Of a stretch of 64,000 nt of DNA, positions 1 to 11,343 are shown piece after piece. This DNA comes from Mytilus californianus (lineage: Eukaryota; Mollusca; Bivalvia; Mytilida; Mytilidae), in NCBI RefSeq assembly GCF_021869535.1, contig NW_026262668.1, positions 137,069,635-137,133,634 on the forward strand. The letters are read 5' to 3'. The position numbers and the translations under genes were made by a program. Within the stretch, counting starts at the first letter, position 1. Each line of letters begins with the position of its first letter. Below the pieces are notes generated by a model. That model was not told the DNA's origin. It made no database searches and was given only the letters and a program-made list of their open reading frames with translations.

Positions 1-772
1 TTATTGTATCGATATGATGTAATCAAATCTACACTGGCTGTTGTACAATATCAATGCCAGAAGATGATTTGATTTCATACAATATGTTTGCTACCCCCAT
101 CTTCTACAAACGTTAATTTTTCTCATCTCCTTTCGTTATTTTTTCCTTTAGAATACCCATTTAAAACCAGCCTTTTTTCTCGACTTCCGCCCTCTCATCT
201 CTTGGTTAACCATAAAACATGTAATTTTTATTTGCAAATCATTGATCAATAGTTTCTAAATGCCAACACTATCTATTATAAAATTGGAAAAAGAAAAGTT
301 TTAGTTGTCATTTAAACAAATTGAAAAAAAATGCGAGTTTGTAGTCTTATCGAATTGTCTCCGATTTATTGCGCTTCATCAAATAACTTCGTTTCAGTGA
401 TACATTTATCCAATCTCATTCTGAACGATCGGCTTGATACGGTTTGCTTGATGGCATTGAGCTTTGGAAGTAATTAGATAATGAGAATTTAATCAACAGC
501 TTCTTCTCTATCACAATTTTCAAACAATTGAAATTATGATGGTAACTCGGAACGTTTCTCGATTTCGATTTTTTTAACTAAGCATGTTTAATTGACAAAT
601 TCTTGACAGTCAACTCCCATATTAACAAATGTGTGAAATATTTTAACGGTGAACTCCAATGCAGATAAGTGTGCACAAGATCTAAACAGTCAACTCAAAT
701 GTAGGATGTGTAATAAACTTATCTTGAAAGTCACTAAAGTGTAAAAAGGTTTGACTGAGGTAGATAATTATG
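1..772. other. AT-rich intergenic sequence
   Basis: No open frame, RNA fold or repeat boundary that I can support is visible here. The composition is AT-rich and resembles the rest of the intergenic DNA. Confidence 0.5.
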
Positions 773-888
773 ATCATCCCTTGATCTTCCTCTGACCGGC
801 AGTAAACCCTTGCCAAAGTGGAGCGTTCGTATCATCCCTTGATCTTCCTCTGACCGGCAGTAAAGCCTTGCCAAAGTGGAGCGTTCGT
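773..888. repeat. 58-bp tandem duplication
   Basis: Two head-to-tail copies of a 58-bp unit beginning ATCATCCCTTGATC (773-830 and 831-888) differ at one or two bases, so the duplication is recent. No coding potential is seen. Confidence 0.85.
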
Positions 889-1268
889 TTGATTGTGCAG
901 GATGTATAAATTCGCTTCCATAATTCGAAATTTATAGACCTTCATTCCTGTCGACCCCTATTGCAGGTCCTATCTATTCTTTTAATTCGTCCTGAACATG
1001 CATGAAATATTTGCCACTGGACGTAAGGCAAATCTATCACTAAAGAGTAGTTCTTAAATAAAAGATAATAAAAATCTATAATGTCTTATTACTTTCCATA
1101 TTGTTCATAAGTGTATAGAGACAACATAATGAAAAAGAAAATGTATGGTGTATCAATTAATGACACATACATGTACATGAAATAAAAAACATTCAAACAA
1201 AGGAGCCGTGCTTTTATTTCTGTTATTCATCTCAAAGTAACAGTAAGGTCTTCAACATGGAGCAAAAC

Positions 1269-1411
1269 CTCTGACATTATTGCAAGTTTAAGACGGCCCG
1301 TATCATACAAAACGAGAGGGCGAACATACAAAAACTCTGACATTATTGCAAGATTATTGCAAGATTAAGACGGCCCGTATCATACAAAACGAAAGAGAGC
1401 GAAAATACAAA
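1269..1411. repeat. imperfect direct repeat in a mussel-type dispersed repeat
   Basis: A segment of roughly 65 bp containing CTCTGACATTATTGCAAG and AAGACGGCCCGTATCATAC occurs twice (about 1269-1331 and 1334-1410). The flank resembles part of the dispersed family seen more completely at 31928-32405 and 57055-57660. The rest of 889-2700 shows nothing I can support. Confidence 0.6.
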
Positions 1412-2700
1412 CAGGTCTACAAAGCACTACATAGAAAACTAAAGCAACACGAACCCCACCAAAATCTAGGGTGATCTCGAGTGCTGCGGAAGGGTAGTGG
1501 CAGAGTCTGCTCCACTAGTCGAGTCAGAAACGAATTGAGCAAAAAAAAAAATACTGTAAACCTGTTATTTGTTCGGTCGTTGGCTAAAGGCAGGATCAAA
1601 ATTTTTGTTTCATTATAAGAGATCAACTTTCATCGTTAAAAAAGTCAGATTTAAAAAACTTACCTGGCTTCTACCGAGAATATAAGAGTCTTCCGATGCT
1701 TTATTGGACGTCATATTTCTATTTGAAACTCTCTAATCACTATGACATTATACGCCTTGCATTTAAGTTATTCCAATCTTGTTTCATTCACCGACTCCAA
1801 TAAGCGTTTAACGGATATTATCATTAATTCTGGCTGAAGCAAAAGATTTTCCTGATTTTGAAAGTGCAGACGATACGATCAATTCCCGATTTCACAAGAC
1901 TGTCAACTGCTCTGCTATAATCCAAACTCTATCCAACGATTACAACACAAGTCTGATAATAAGTGTCCTTGCTGAAAGAACAGAAATATTGATTGGAATA
2001 ATTATTTATAACAGTGTGACAAAAACTTTTGTCCACATCCGGACGGGAAAGGGTAGGTGGATAACTACCACTAGAAGATGTCAATAGTAATTATTGGTAG
2101 AAAAAATCGGTAGGATTGTTTAATCTATCGGAAAACCATTAATCGCTCTACTATGTATCAATATCAGATTTTAAATAACATTTATCATATTGCATCCTAA
2201 TTGTTTTCAATTTAGCGAATCTTCAATTTTAAATTATACTAAGCGTACGTGAATCATCATCATAAAAATCGTCATGCGTTTGATTGTGTCTATATTTTCT
2301 TACTGGAATAGCAGATAGCATTCTTAATTATTTGTTTTCATTATTTTTGCAGTGGCAGTTAATATAATTCATTTTGACTTGAAAATGCACAGTATAAATA
2401 GCATTAGTTTTAATCTAAAAAAAAAATATTATGCAGTATGATGTAGTTGGATAATTTGCTTAATCTATACACATTTGTATAATGAAATGAGAATTTTTAC
2501 TAAATCACAAGAATCGCTTGCGTTATCTGTTTCGATGCTTGGTATTGTCGTTGCATGTCGAGTAATATCCTGAAAATAGCTATAATACTCTACAAATACT
2601 TTTATATTTTTACATCTTTCAACAGTTTACGCACACAAACATTCATGCAATCCCTTTTTTATTCCAAATTATATGAGCACTATTCAGTCACGGGCATGAA

Positions 2701-2820
2701 ATTTCTCAACAATTGATCGTAGTCCATAAACTTTAAGGGTGATCCAGAATTAGATATATAATTTCTCAACAGTTGATCGTAGTCCATAAACTTTAAGACT
2801 GATCCAGAATTGGATATATG
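2701..2820. repeat. 60-bp tandem duplication
   Basis: Two adjacent 60-bp units starting ATTTCTCAAC (2701-2760, 2761-2820) differ at only a few positions. They are non-coding. Confidence 0.85.
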
Positions 2821-3364
2821 ACTTACTATTCACGCTCTACTGGTACCAATTAAACAAGATATAAACATACAACTCAAAAACGAAAACCCCCTTTTCTGAA
2901 TGATACTTGATAGATTTTCAAACGAAACGCCTTGAAATGTACAAGGGGTCTATTTATTCACACATCTTTGAAACAAATATCTATGTCTATCAACTTTATT
3001 TAATATACTCTTTGTTAATATGTTAAGAAATGAGTTATTATTTTAGTTTTATAGTTTTTACACATGAAGGTTATGCTATACTTTTTAAGCAATTTTTTAA
3101 GTTCCACTTCATAAAAAAAAATCATGTTCCAAGTTCCGTAAATCCTTTTCACCGTCATTTGACAGCTCATTTGAAGAAATGTCAGTTCAAAAATTGGGCT
3201 GAACGTACCCCCCCCCCCCCTCCTTTTTTAAAAAGTATGTTGAAATTCTTAGATCCGCCTCGGCCGATTTTAAACACTAATTAATAGAGAAAAGTAAATA
3301 GAAGGTAGAATGGTTAGAATGTAACCTAATTTTCTATACGTCAATCTTCAGCGTAGAGAGCAGG

Positions 3365-3720
3365 AGAGAGTCGACTGCCAAAAACTAAGCCCATTTATCA
3401 GTTAATTACGGGGAAATATAAACACATCTATTTTTTTTTTACTAGATTATATTTTTTAATCTTGAAGAAACTTCTGTCCAAATTTTGTAAAATTTCATGA
3501 AGATATGACAAAGTTATTGATGTCTAAAAAAAGCTTTAAAGTTTAGACTGTATCTGACTGCCAAAACAAATTTATCCACAAAATACGAAAAAATTATAAA
3601 ATATATATTTTCAAAACTTTTTGTTCCAGATACTGTCTTTTGATCACAAAAAACTGCTGTCAAAGTTTCTATAAACCATTGATAAGGTCATAATTATAAA
3701 TTAACTGTTTACAAAACTTT
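3365..3720 (-). repeat. degenerate tandem units of the 3725-4793 element, inverted
   Basis: Two diverged units about 183 bp apart (CTGACTGCCAAAA at 3371, a related string at 3554) resemble units of the neighbouring element read on the opposite strand. The shared theme is the TTCTGTCCAA followed by AAAGTTATT stretch also seen in the minus-strand copy at 50276-51481. An older inverted relative therefore lies head to head with the better-preserved copy. A poly-C tract sits upstream at about 3209-3220. Confidence 0.5.
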
Positions 3721-3724
3721 GAAT

Positions 3725-4793
3725 TTTTGTCGAGCCTGCGACTTTTGTCGCAAAAGTGAGACATAGCGATCCTACATTCCGTCGTCGGCGTCGTCGTCGT
3801 TGTTGTCGTCGGCGGCGTCCACAAATATTCACCCTGTGGTTAAAGTTTTTTAAATTTTAATAACTTTCTTAAACTATCCTGTAATTCTACCAAACTTGGA
3901 CAGAAGTTTGTTTATGATCACAAGATAGTATCCAGAAGTAAATTTTGTAAAATAAAAATACTGTTTTTCCGTATTTTACTTATATAAATGGACTTAGTTT
4001 TTCTGCCAGTTAACATTACATTCACTCTGTGGTTAAAGTTGTTTAAAATTTTAATAACTTTCTTAAACTATCCTGGATTTGTACCAAACTTGGACAGAAG
4101 CTTGTTTATGATCAAAAGCTAGTATCTAGAAGGAAATTTTGTTAACATTTATTTCCTGTTTTTCCGTATATTACTTATAAATGGACTTAGTTTTTCTTCC
4201 AGTTAACATTACATACAGTCTGTGGTTAAAGTTTTTAAAATTTTAATAACTTTCTTAAACTATCCTGAATTTCTACCAAACTTGGACAGAAGCTTTTTTT
4301 ATGATCATAAGATAGTATCCATAAGTAACTTTTGTAAAAGAAAAAATCCTGTTTTTCCGTATTTTACTTATAAATGGACTTAGTTTTTCTGCCAGTTAAC
4401 ATTACATTCACTCTGTGGTTAAAGTTGTTTAAAATTTTAATAACTTTCTTTAACTATCCTGGATTTATACCAAACTTAGACAGAAGCTTGTTTATGATCA
4501 AAAGCTAGTATCTAGAAGGAAATTTAAAAAAAACAAATTTCCTGTTCTTCCGCATATTACTTATAAATGGACGTAGTTTTTCTTCCAGTTAACATTACAT
4601 ACAGTCTGCAGTTAAAGTTTTTAAAACATTTATTAGATTCATAAACCATCCTGGATTTTTACCAAACTTGGATAAAAGCTTCTTACAATCAAAAGATAGT
4701 TTCTAGAGTAAAATTTTTAATAATTTTTTCCCCACTTTTGTTGAGCCTGCAACTAACAGCAAAAGTAGGCGAGACACTGGGTTCCGCGGAACC
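3725..4793 (+). mobile_element. non-autonomous element with 193-bp tandem core, copy 1
   Basis: The left end is GTCGAGCCTGCGACTTTTGT followed by GAGACATAGCGATC. The right end is GTTGAGCCTGCAACTAACAG followed by GGCGAGACACTGG and the perfect palindrome GGGTTCCGCGGAACCC. Between them, five tandem units start near 3836, 4029, 4222, 4414 and 4609, so the period is about 193 bp. Alternate units (4029 and 4414) are the most alike, implying a 385-bp higher-order duplication. A second copy lies on the minus strand at 50276-51481. There is no ORF. The layout recalls tandem-core elements of bivalves such as pearl elements and Helitron-like non-autonomous elements, but the class is an inference. Confidence 0.75.
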
Positions 4794-4805
4794 CTTACAA
4801 ATTTT

Positions 4806-5025
4806 TTTAATACTAAGGCTTTTCTACCTCAAGAATAGAATACCTTAGCTGTATTTGGAAAAACTTTTAGTAACTTTTGGTCCTCAATGCTCTTCAACTT
4901 CGTACTTTTTTGGCCTTTTTAACTTTTTTTTTATTCGAGCGTCACTGATGAGTCTTTTGTAGACGAAACGCGCGTCTGGCTCAAATACAAAATTTCAATC
5001 CTGGTATCTATGATGAGTTTATTTC
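4806..5025 (+). mobile_element. roughly 200-bp dispersed element carrying a hammerhead motif, copy 1
   Basis: This segment aligns by eye over its whole length with 60037-60235. Shared landmarks are an ACTAAGG start, GAATAGA-TACCTTAGC, GGTCCTCAATGCTCTTCAAC, the GTCACTGATGAG core and AATCCTGGTA near the end. It has no coding capacity. It is probably a small non-autonomous retroelement; the retrozyme class fits because of the ribozyme motif inside it. Confidence 0.75.
4939..4982 (+). ncRNA. hammerhead ribozyme motif (minimal, helix-III-poor), copy 1
   Basis: The conserved core CTGATGA is at 4945-4951, helix II GTC/GAC at 4952-4954 and 4962-4964 closes a TTTTGTA loop, and GAAA is at 4965-4968. 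The cleavage triplet GTC ends at C4976. Helix III is very short (A68-T75, C69-G74 in 4900 numbering). Helix I pairs 4941-4944 with 4977-4980, including one G-T wobble. Every invariant core base of the hammerhead is present. Activity is predicted, not shown. Confidence 0.7.
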
Positions 5026-6141
5026 CATGAAGGTTTCACAAAGTTATTTGTGCTTACAAACACTTTTACAACAAACTGATCCTAAATATTGATGCCGCCG
5101 ACGCCGATGATATAATGTATGATTGCTATGTTTCTACAAAAGTTATGCTTTAATTTTTTTATTTCCGTAAAATCTTTTGACAGTCACCCCATTCACAAAA
5201 TGTTAGTGTAAAAATTTCGGGATGATCATGCAACCCCCTGTTGAAAGTTCAGTTGAAAAAAAAAGATTGCTTCTGCTCATGTTGAATACATTGTAATGAA
5301 GAAAATTAGTAAAATGTTCTTGTCTGAAAGTACTAGACAATTTTCAACAATTTAGATATTTCTTCACATCCACTTATACATCTATAGATTATTCTGACTT
5401 TTTGTCAAAATAATACCATGGCTGTAGTTTTGCTCCCCACCTTTTTCCTAATCCTATTAGATTAAAGATGAAAATGATAGCGGACACTGACGAACTGCTA
5501 TAAACTATGAGACTATAGAGTTTTTTTTTTTGCATGTCACTTTCAGAAGCCCCCCCCCCCTTTTTGTCTACTTCTACGCCACTAAATACTTGTTTTTTTC
5601 TTTATTATAAAGGTCCCTCCATGTATTATTTCTGTCATGTTACATTCAAATTTCAGTGAAAATGTTGTGAATGTAACTTGTCTTATGGGCAAGGTGAGCT
5701 AAAATATTAGTTTTCTGAATAACATATTAAATAAAAACTGTCGTGGGAATTAATCTTTGAAAAACGAATTGGAAATACTTCTAAATCTATTGGAAATACT
5801 TATAAATCGATTGCAATGAATAATAAATGAAACAAGAATCTTTCAGCAATAGTAATAACACAGAATTCTGCAGCTTTCAATAATATGAATTGTAAATTAA
5901 TAGTAATAGTCCAATGCAATTAGAGTAATCAATGTGGGAAAAGATGTTGAGAATATTTAGCAGGATTTTTTTTTATTATATAATAGAATTTACATATAGA
6001 TATGTTTCTTTTTCAATGTTAGAATTATGACAAGGTTTCCGAGTACAAAATTTTATATGTGAAAAACCCAAAAGGGGAATAGAACCAAGCATGGTTTACT
6101 TTTTATGTCGCAACGATATTTATTTATAAATAAACTGTTAT
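5026..6141. other. AT-rich intergenic sequence with homopolymers
   Basis: No gene is seen. A T-run and a C-run at about 5521-5560 are low-complexity. The rest is AT-rich and unassigned. Confidence 0.5.
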
Positions 6142-6926
6142 CACAGAGATATGTCTCGCCTTTTTGTAATTTGTAAGTCGATGAACTATGACTGAAGGTA
6201 CATGGCTAAACAATCTCCATGGAATGAGATGTGCCAATGCTAATACAACTGCATACCAAATACCATTGACTTATCCATGGAAACGATACTTGCAAATGCC
6301 AATACATTTGCATACCAAATATCTTTGACTTAACATTAGCAGTTCATCTTAAACTGATCTAATCACAAACTAATACATGTAGATAAGCAAAAGTTTCAAA
6401 GTCAATAAATAGACCATGACTGAGGGGGCAGGGTCAAATATTCTCAACGGAAATGAGATGTGCTAATGCTTATACAACTGAACACCAATTAACATTGGCC
6501 TACCACAAATGGTTCCCCTTGAACTGACCTAATCACAAACTAATACATGTTAACTTAGCAAAATTTTCAAAGTCTATAGACCATGACTAGGGGAGCGGAG
6601 CCAAATAATCTCCATGGAAATGAGATATGCCAATGCTTATACAACTGCATACCAAATATCATTGACCTACCACTAGTGGTTCCCCATAAATTGACCTAAT
6701 CACAAACTAATACATGTAAACTATGAAAAGTTTCAAAGTCAATAGACTTTGACTGAGGGGGCGGGGCCAAATAATCTCCATGGTAATGAGATGTACCAGT
6801 GGTTCACCATGAACTAGACCTAATCACAAACTAATACATTATTGACGCCGTCGCCGTCGCCGCCGACTCCGACGCCGGAAACAGCATACCTATGTCTCGC
6901 TTTTTGTCTCCGTCAAGGCGAGACAA
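6142..6926 (+). mobile_element. tandem-core element bounded by TATGTCTCGC ends
   Basis: The segment starts ATATGTCTCGCCTTTTTG (about 6149) and ends TATGTCTCGCTTTTTG then GGCGAGACAATAAA. Inside are about four diverged units marked by GACTGAGG-like strings (6189, 6419, 6583, 6740) and by AATCTCCATGGAAATGAGAT, TCACAAACTAATACATG and CAAAGTC. A CG-rich GCCGTCGCCG stretch lies near the right end, as in the 3725 and 50276 elements. There is no ORF. It shares only its end motif and architecture with the other tandem-core families here. Confidence 0.65.
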
Positions 6927-8039
6927 TAAAACTATTAAGCAATTTTTCTCATACATCTAAGTAGTTTTGCGTCTTGTTTCAATATCTGCCCCAAAACATT
7001 GCATGTATATTAAAATGTAGAAAGTACAATTTTTAGGGAGTCATATTAAATCATGTATTTAAAATGAAAATTGTCCGGATTAAACGATTTGTCAGTCAAG
7101 ACCCGCCTATTTATGTCATATGGGTATAACTCGTAAAAAAAAGTGAACTTTATAGAAAATAAATGGGCAACAACTTTGGAGATCTTTGGAGACCTTCTTG
7201 GGGAGAAGGATGATGTGGTTCCGTCCATCATACTCACATACAGATTAATAAAACTTGCAATATACTAAATATGTGTATTCAAGTTTCTTTCATTTTAAAT
7301 AAAGGAATAACATGGTTTAACGTTAGAGACAACTAGCTATGAGTTGTATTCTTTTCGCAAGGGCGTGGTGGAGTAATGACTTTTATAATTTTTCAATAAC
7401 TACAGCGGTCTTGAATATGAGCTCCAGTAAGAAGTTGTTGGGAGTACGCGGTGGAGAGGAAAATAAAATGTGTTTTTTTAACTACAGTGTATGCTGAAGT
7501 AAAGAACCATCCAAAAGTAGGATATTTTGGTGGACGCTTAAAAATTCAGTCAAGCAGTTGGCCAAATAACTAAGCACATTTCTTTTGAAGAATCCTTTTG
7601 TCGCTAAGTATAACTGATATTTAGATGGAAAGTCCGAAAGGTTCCAAATAATGTAAAATGTTATAGTCTCATTCGTATTACCACTATCTCCTGGAGAGCT
7701 ACTACAGAGTAAACAGATGAAAGAAGTCATAATTCTGTTAAATACTCACAGAAGAATTCTTTAAAAGAATTCAGTCACCTCCCTAAGAGATATAAAAGAA
7801 AAAAAGTAGGATAACTCTCGGCCATTTGGGGATGTGGATGGGGGATGGTCGTCCCGATGACTTCGAATTTCAAACACCCAAACGAAGTACTCTCTGTTAT
7901 ACTAGAATTCTTTTCCAGATCTGCAATGTATCCGATCCGGAATTTTAACCACTACGTAACAGGTATAAGAATCGGACATGAAAGAAACCACTCAGACTCG
8001 TTCCAACTAAATAAAGGGCAATGGTACTAGGAATCTTAT
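6927..8039. other. unassigned sequence
   Basis: Open frames of 60-80 codons on both strands have no recognisable domains and no coding-like bias. I do not call a gene here. Confidence 0.45.
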
Positions 8040-11000
8040 GCAGGCTGATATCCAGTTAAAATTAATCAAAAGAAATGAAACTCTTAAATAAAAAAGGTAA
8101 AATGACCAAGTGGGTATATTTGAATTGTTTACTTCTGTTTCTATGGGCTTTTATGGAGGTGCATAATTTAGGATTTTAAGAATCTTATATACGTGTTCAT
8201 ACTTAATTTATAGTATGGAGCTATAAGATATTTGTAAACTTTTTAAATAAAAACACATTTTCACAAAACAATCGATTATGGTAGGTGCAAATACATGTGG
8301 ATCCTTTTTTGTGCATAAGCATAAATCCTCAGAAAGATAAAAGATTGATCTGTTCAAAGCATTAATTTGTATCTCTGCCCCCGGCAACAGTTTATTGGGG
8401 AAAAATCCTACAACTGGGCTATAATCTGATTGAAGAGAAAATCGAATACACCTTTTTATGTTCAGGCGTGTTTGAGTTGACTGTTTTGTCTTGAAAAACG
8501 TATAAAGCAAAACAATTGGACACATCATCTCGCTGCAGATTCTATTATTTATATATTTAGGCTATAGGTTGATATAATATCATTACAAATTCACAGTGCC
8601 AACAAATGAAATCTATGGGTCAAGTGAAATACCTTTCCAACGAGTCATAACAACAGGGTCGACTTCGATTTGATTGACTCGGGTTACTCGGGTAAAACTT
8701 TTTACGTAACTGCGCAAGCGCACCAGACAATTAAATCGAACATTAACTTACAAGACGAATAGTGTTATCTTATTTAAGTATTAGAGTAATGATATGATTT
8801 GATTTGTTTGTGTTGATGGTGTACATTTTCATAGTACTTTTCAAAAGTAAATATTGAAATTACCTCTTTACAAAGAAAGCGGCAAAATAACAAATTCACG
8901 ATATTACAAGCGCCGGCAAAATGGACATTGCAATAGAATATGCCTTTTTGCCGAATTTAATTAAGGTATTTAAATCAGAGCTGGCAAAAAATGCTAATTT
9001 TTTTAGTTTGCTGGCGCCGGATTTTTTTTATGGTACTGCCGAAAAATATCAAAATTCCCTCTTCAAAATAACAAATCCACGATAATTCCGGCACAAGCAA
9101 AATAGCCATAGCTATATAATTATGCTATTTGCTGGCTTTTATCAAGGTATATTTATTAGAGCCGGCAAAATAACATATTTTCTAGTTTGCCCGCGCCGGC
9201 AAAATAGCCACTGCTTTATCAAATCGTACCAAATCGATGAAAACATTTTCATTTTGTATTGAATCAATAACTGAGCTGCTTTTTTATATTTTAGTTTTAC
9301 AAAGTTGTTTTTTTTTTTTGTCATTTGTTACCCAGTGTAAGATGCAAGTAGCTTAAATTTGAAGATTTTTTTTTCTTCAGTTTTTACTTACTTCACTTGT
9401 TCTTCCATCTTGTTTTTTTACTCTACTCGATTAAACCTGCCCAAGTGGTAGGTAGAACTCGACTCGGGTCAAAAGTTTAAATTGATGACGTTTTAGAGAA
9501 ACTCTACCCGTTCGATTTAAACTTTACTTACACGAGTAACCCGAGTTAATCAAATCAAAGTCGACCCTGAGTATAGGTCAGGATTCTACTTCGTCAAAAT
9601 TATCTCCCCATTACGCCAGCTAATTTTTACAATCGTAAAAATGGAAGCCATTGTAGGGATGACGCGCTGCCAATTTAGCTCTTGAAAACCGATAAATTTA
9701 TCCACATAGCACCATTACGATCCTTATATGCCAGTTGTATTTTAAAGGACAAATGTATCTATTAGCTATTGAGCATCATTTAATGTACTTTTCTGCATTT
9801 AGTCAACTTAAAACTATTGTCTGATCGGTTGTCAGGTGGAATTTTCGAAAGTTCAAAAACATTTAAAAAAATTCTAATTAAATATTTCGCCGAAGGGCAG
9901 ACTAAAAATTTCAGAGTTTGAAGACTAATAACCCTAGGTAACACACACAAAAAATTAAGTTTTTTGAAGTTATGCATTTTTAAGATCCACTTGGAAAGTC
10001 TGTCGTCAAGAACTTTTAGTAAAAATTTGTTATTCGAACACACCTACTCTGTTATGACTCATTAGAAAGGTATTTCACTTGACCCATATATTTCAGATTT
10101 TAGTACTGTGAATTTTTAATGTTATCAAATCAACCTGTAGCCTAAATATATAAAAAAAATAATAGAATCTGAAGCGAGATGATGTATCTAATATTTTTGC
10201 TTTATACGTTTTCAAGACGGAATAGTCCTCAAAAACGCCCGAACATAAAAAGGTGCACTCGACTTTCTCTTTTCGATGAAATTATTGCCCATTCTTAGGA
10301 TTCTTTCCCAAAAAACTGTCGCCGGGGGCAGAGATGCAAATTAATGCTTTAAAAAGATCAATCTATTATCTTTCTGTGGAATTTTTTCCCCACTTGTATT
10401 TGCTCCTACCACAATCGACTGTTTTATGAAATTTGTCTATAATTTAAAAGTTTACAAATATCTCGAAGCTCCATACTATAATTTAAGCAAAACACGTATA
10501 TAAGATGCATAAAATCCTAAATTATGCACCTTTAGTAAACTTATAAAGCCCATAGAAACAGATGTAAATAATTCAAATATACCAATTTGGCTTTTTTACC
10601 TTCTCTAACAAAAAGTTCCATTTCTTTTGTTTGATTTCAACTGGGTATCCGCCTGACTGAGTAGGTGTGTTTAAGGTTCATGCATCATAATCTTTTGGCT
10701 AATATGACCTTATTTACACCACAATTTATACTTTGTGTACAAACAAAACTGTGCACCTGGAAAAGATTTAAGGCATGGCAGGACCTAATTAATTAAATTC
10801 TAAATGCATTTTATGTTTCAGAAACTTATAAACTTTTCTAGATTTTTACTTGACGACAGCCTTTACTTGTAGATCATTTTTGTGCATAACTTCCACAAAA
10901 AAATGTGTGTTATCTATAAGGTAATTACTCTTCAACCTCTAAAAATATTAAGTCTGCCCTTCCACGAAATATTTAATTATATTTTTTTGTGTTTTTTTTT

Positions 11001-11290
11001 CAACTTTCGAAAATTCCCCTTGACAACCGATCAGACAATAGTTTAAAGTTGACAAAAGGCCTTAAAGTACATTAAATGATGCTTAATAGCTAGAAGATAC
11101 ATTTGTTTTTATTTTAAATACAACTGTCATGTAAGAATGGTAAGGATGCTAAGTGAATGAACTTATCGGTTTTCAAGAGCTAAAACGACAGCACGTCATC
11201 CCTATAATGGCTTCCATTTTCACGACTAAAAAAATTAGGTGGTGTAATGGGGAGATAATTTTGACGAAATAAAATCCTGACTGTATGTAC
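8040..11290. repeat. interlocked inverted repeats (A-B-A'-B')
   Basis: Arm A (about 8040-8653) is repeated inverted as A' (about 10046-10655). Arm B (about 9570-10008) is repeated inverted as B' (about 10848-11285). A starts CAGGCTGATATCCAGTT and A' ends with the complement AACTGGGTATCCGCCTG. B contains GTCTGATCGGTTGTCAGG and B' contains CCGATCAGACAATAG. Each pair is perhaps 80-85% alike. The junction after A' repeats the B-A' junction in inverse (GAGTAGGTGTGTT versus ACACACCTACTC). This suggests an original A-j-B' unit into which an inverted copy was placed. Open frames inside (for example 8208-8528 minus) match nothing known to me. Confidence 0.75.
8654..9569. mobile_element. TIR element of about 916 bp inside the inverted-repeat complex
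   Basis: The terminal inverted repeats are about 45 bp: CAGGGTCGACTTCGATTTGA at the left, and at the right the complement of CAGGGTCGACTTTGATTTGA; the similarity continues through CTCGGGTTACTCG. Inside, two diverged copies of a GCCGGCAAAATAGCC-type segment lie at about 8888-9025 and 9068-9200. There is no transposase ORF, so it is non-autonomous. A CAGGG start is compatible with the hAT superfamily, but no 8-bp target duplication is evident, so the class stays open. Confidence 0.75.
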
Positions 11291-11343
11291 TTTACATAAA
11301 CATAGAAGATATATGGTATTTCAAAAAAGTAAATGCGAGATAA

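Noticed and set aside
1417..1626. 69-codon minus-strand ORF
   Set aside because: Short, no domain, no coding bias.
8208..8528. 106-codon minus-strand ORF
   Set aside because: It lies within inverted arm A. The counterpart in A' is broken, and no domain is recognised.
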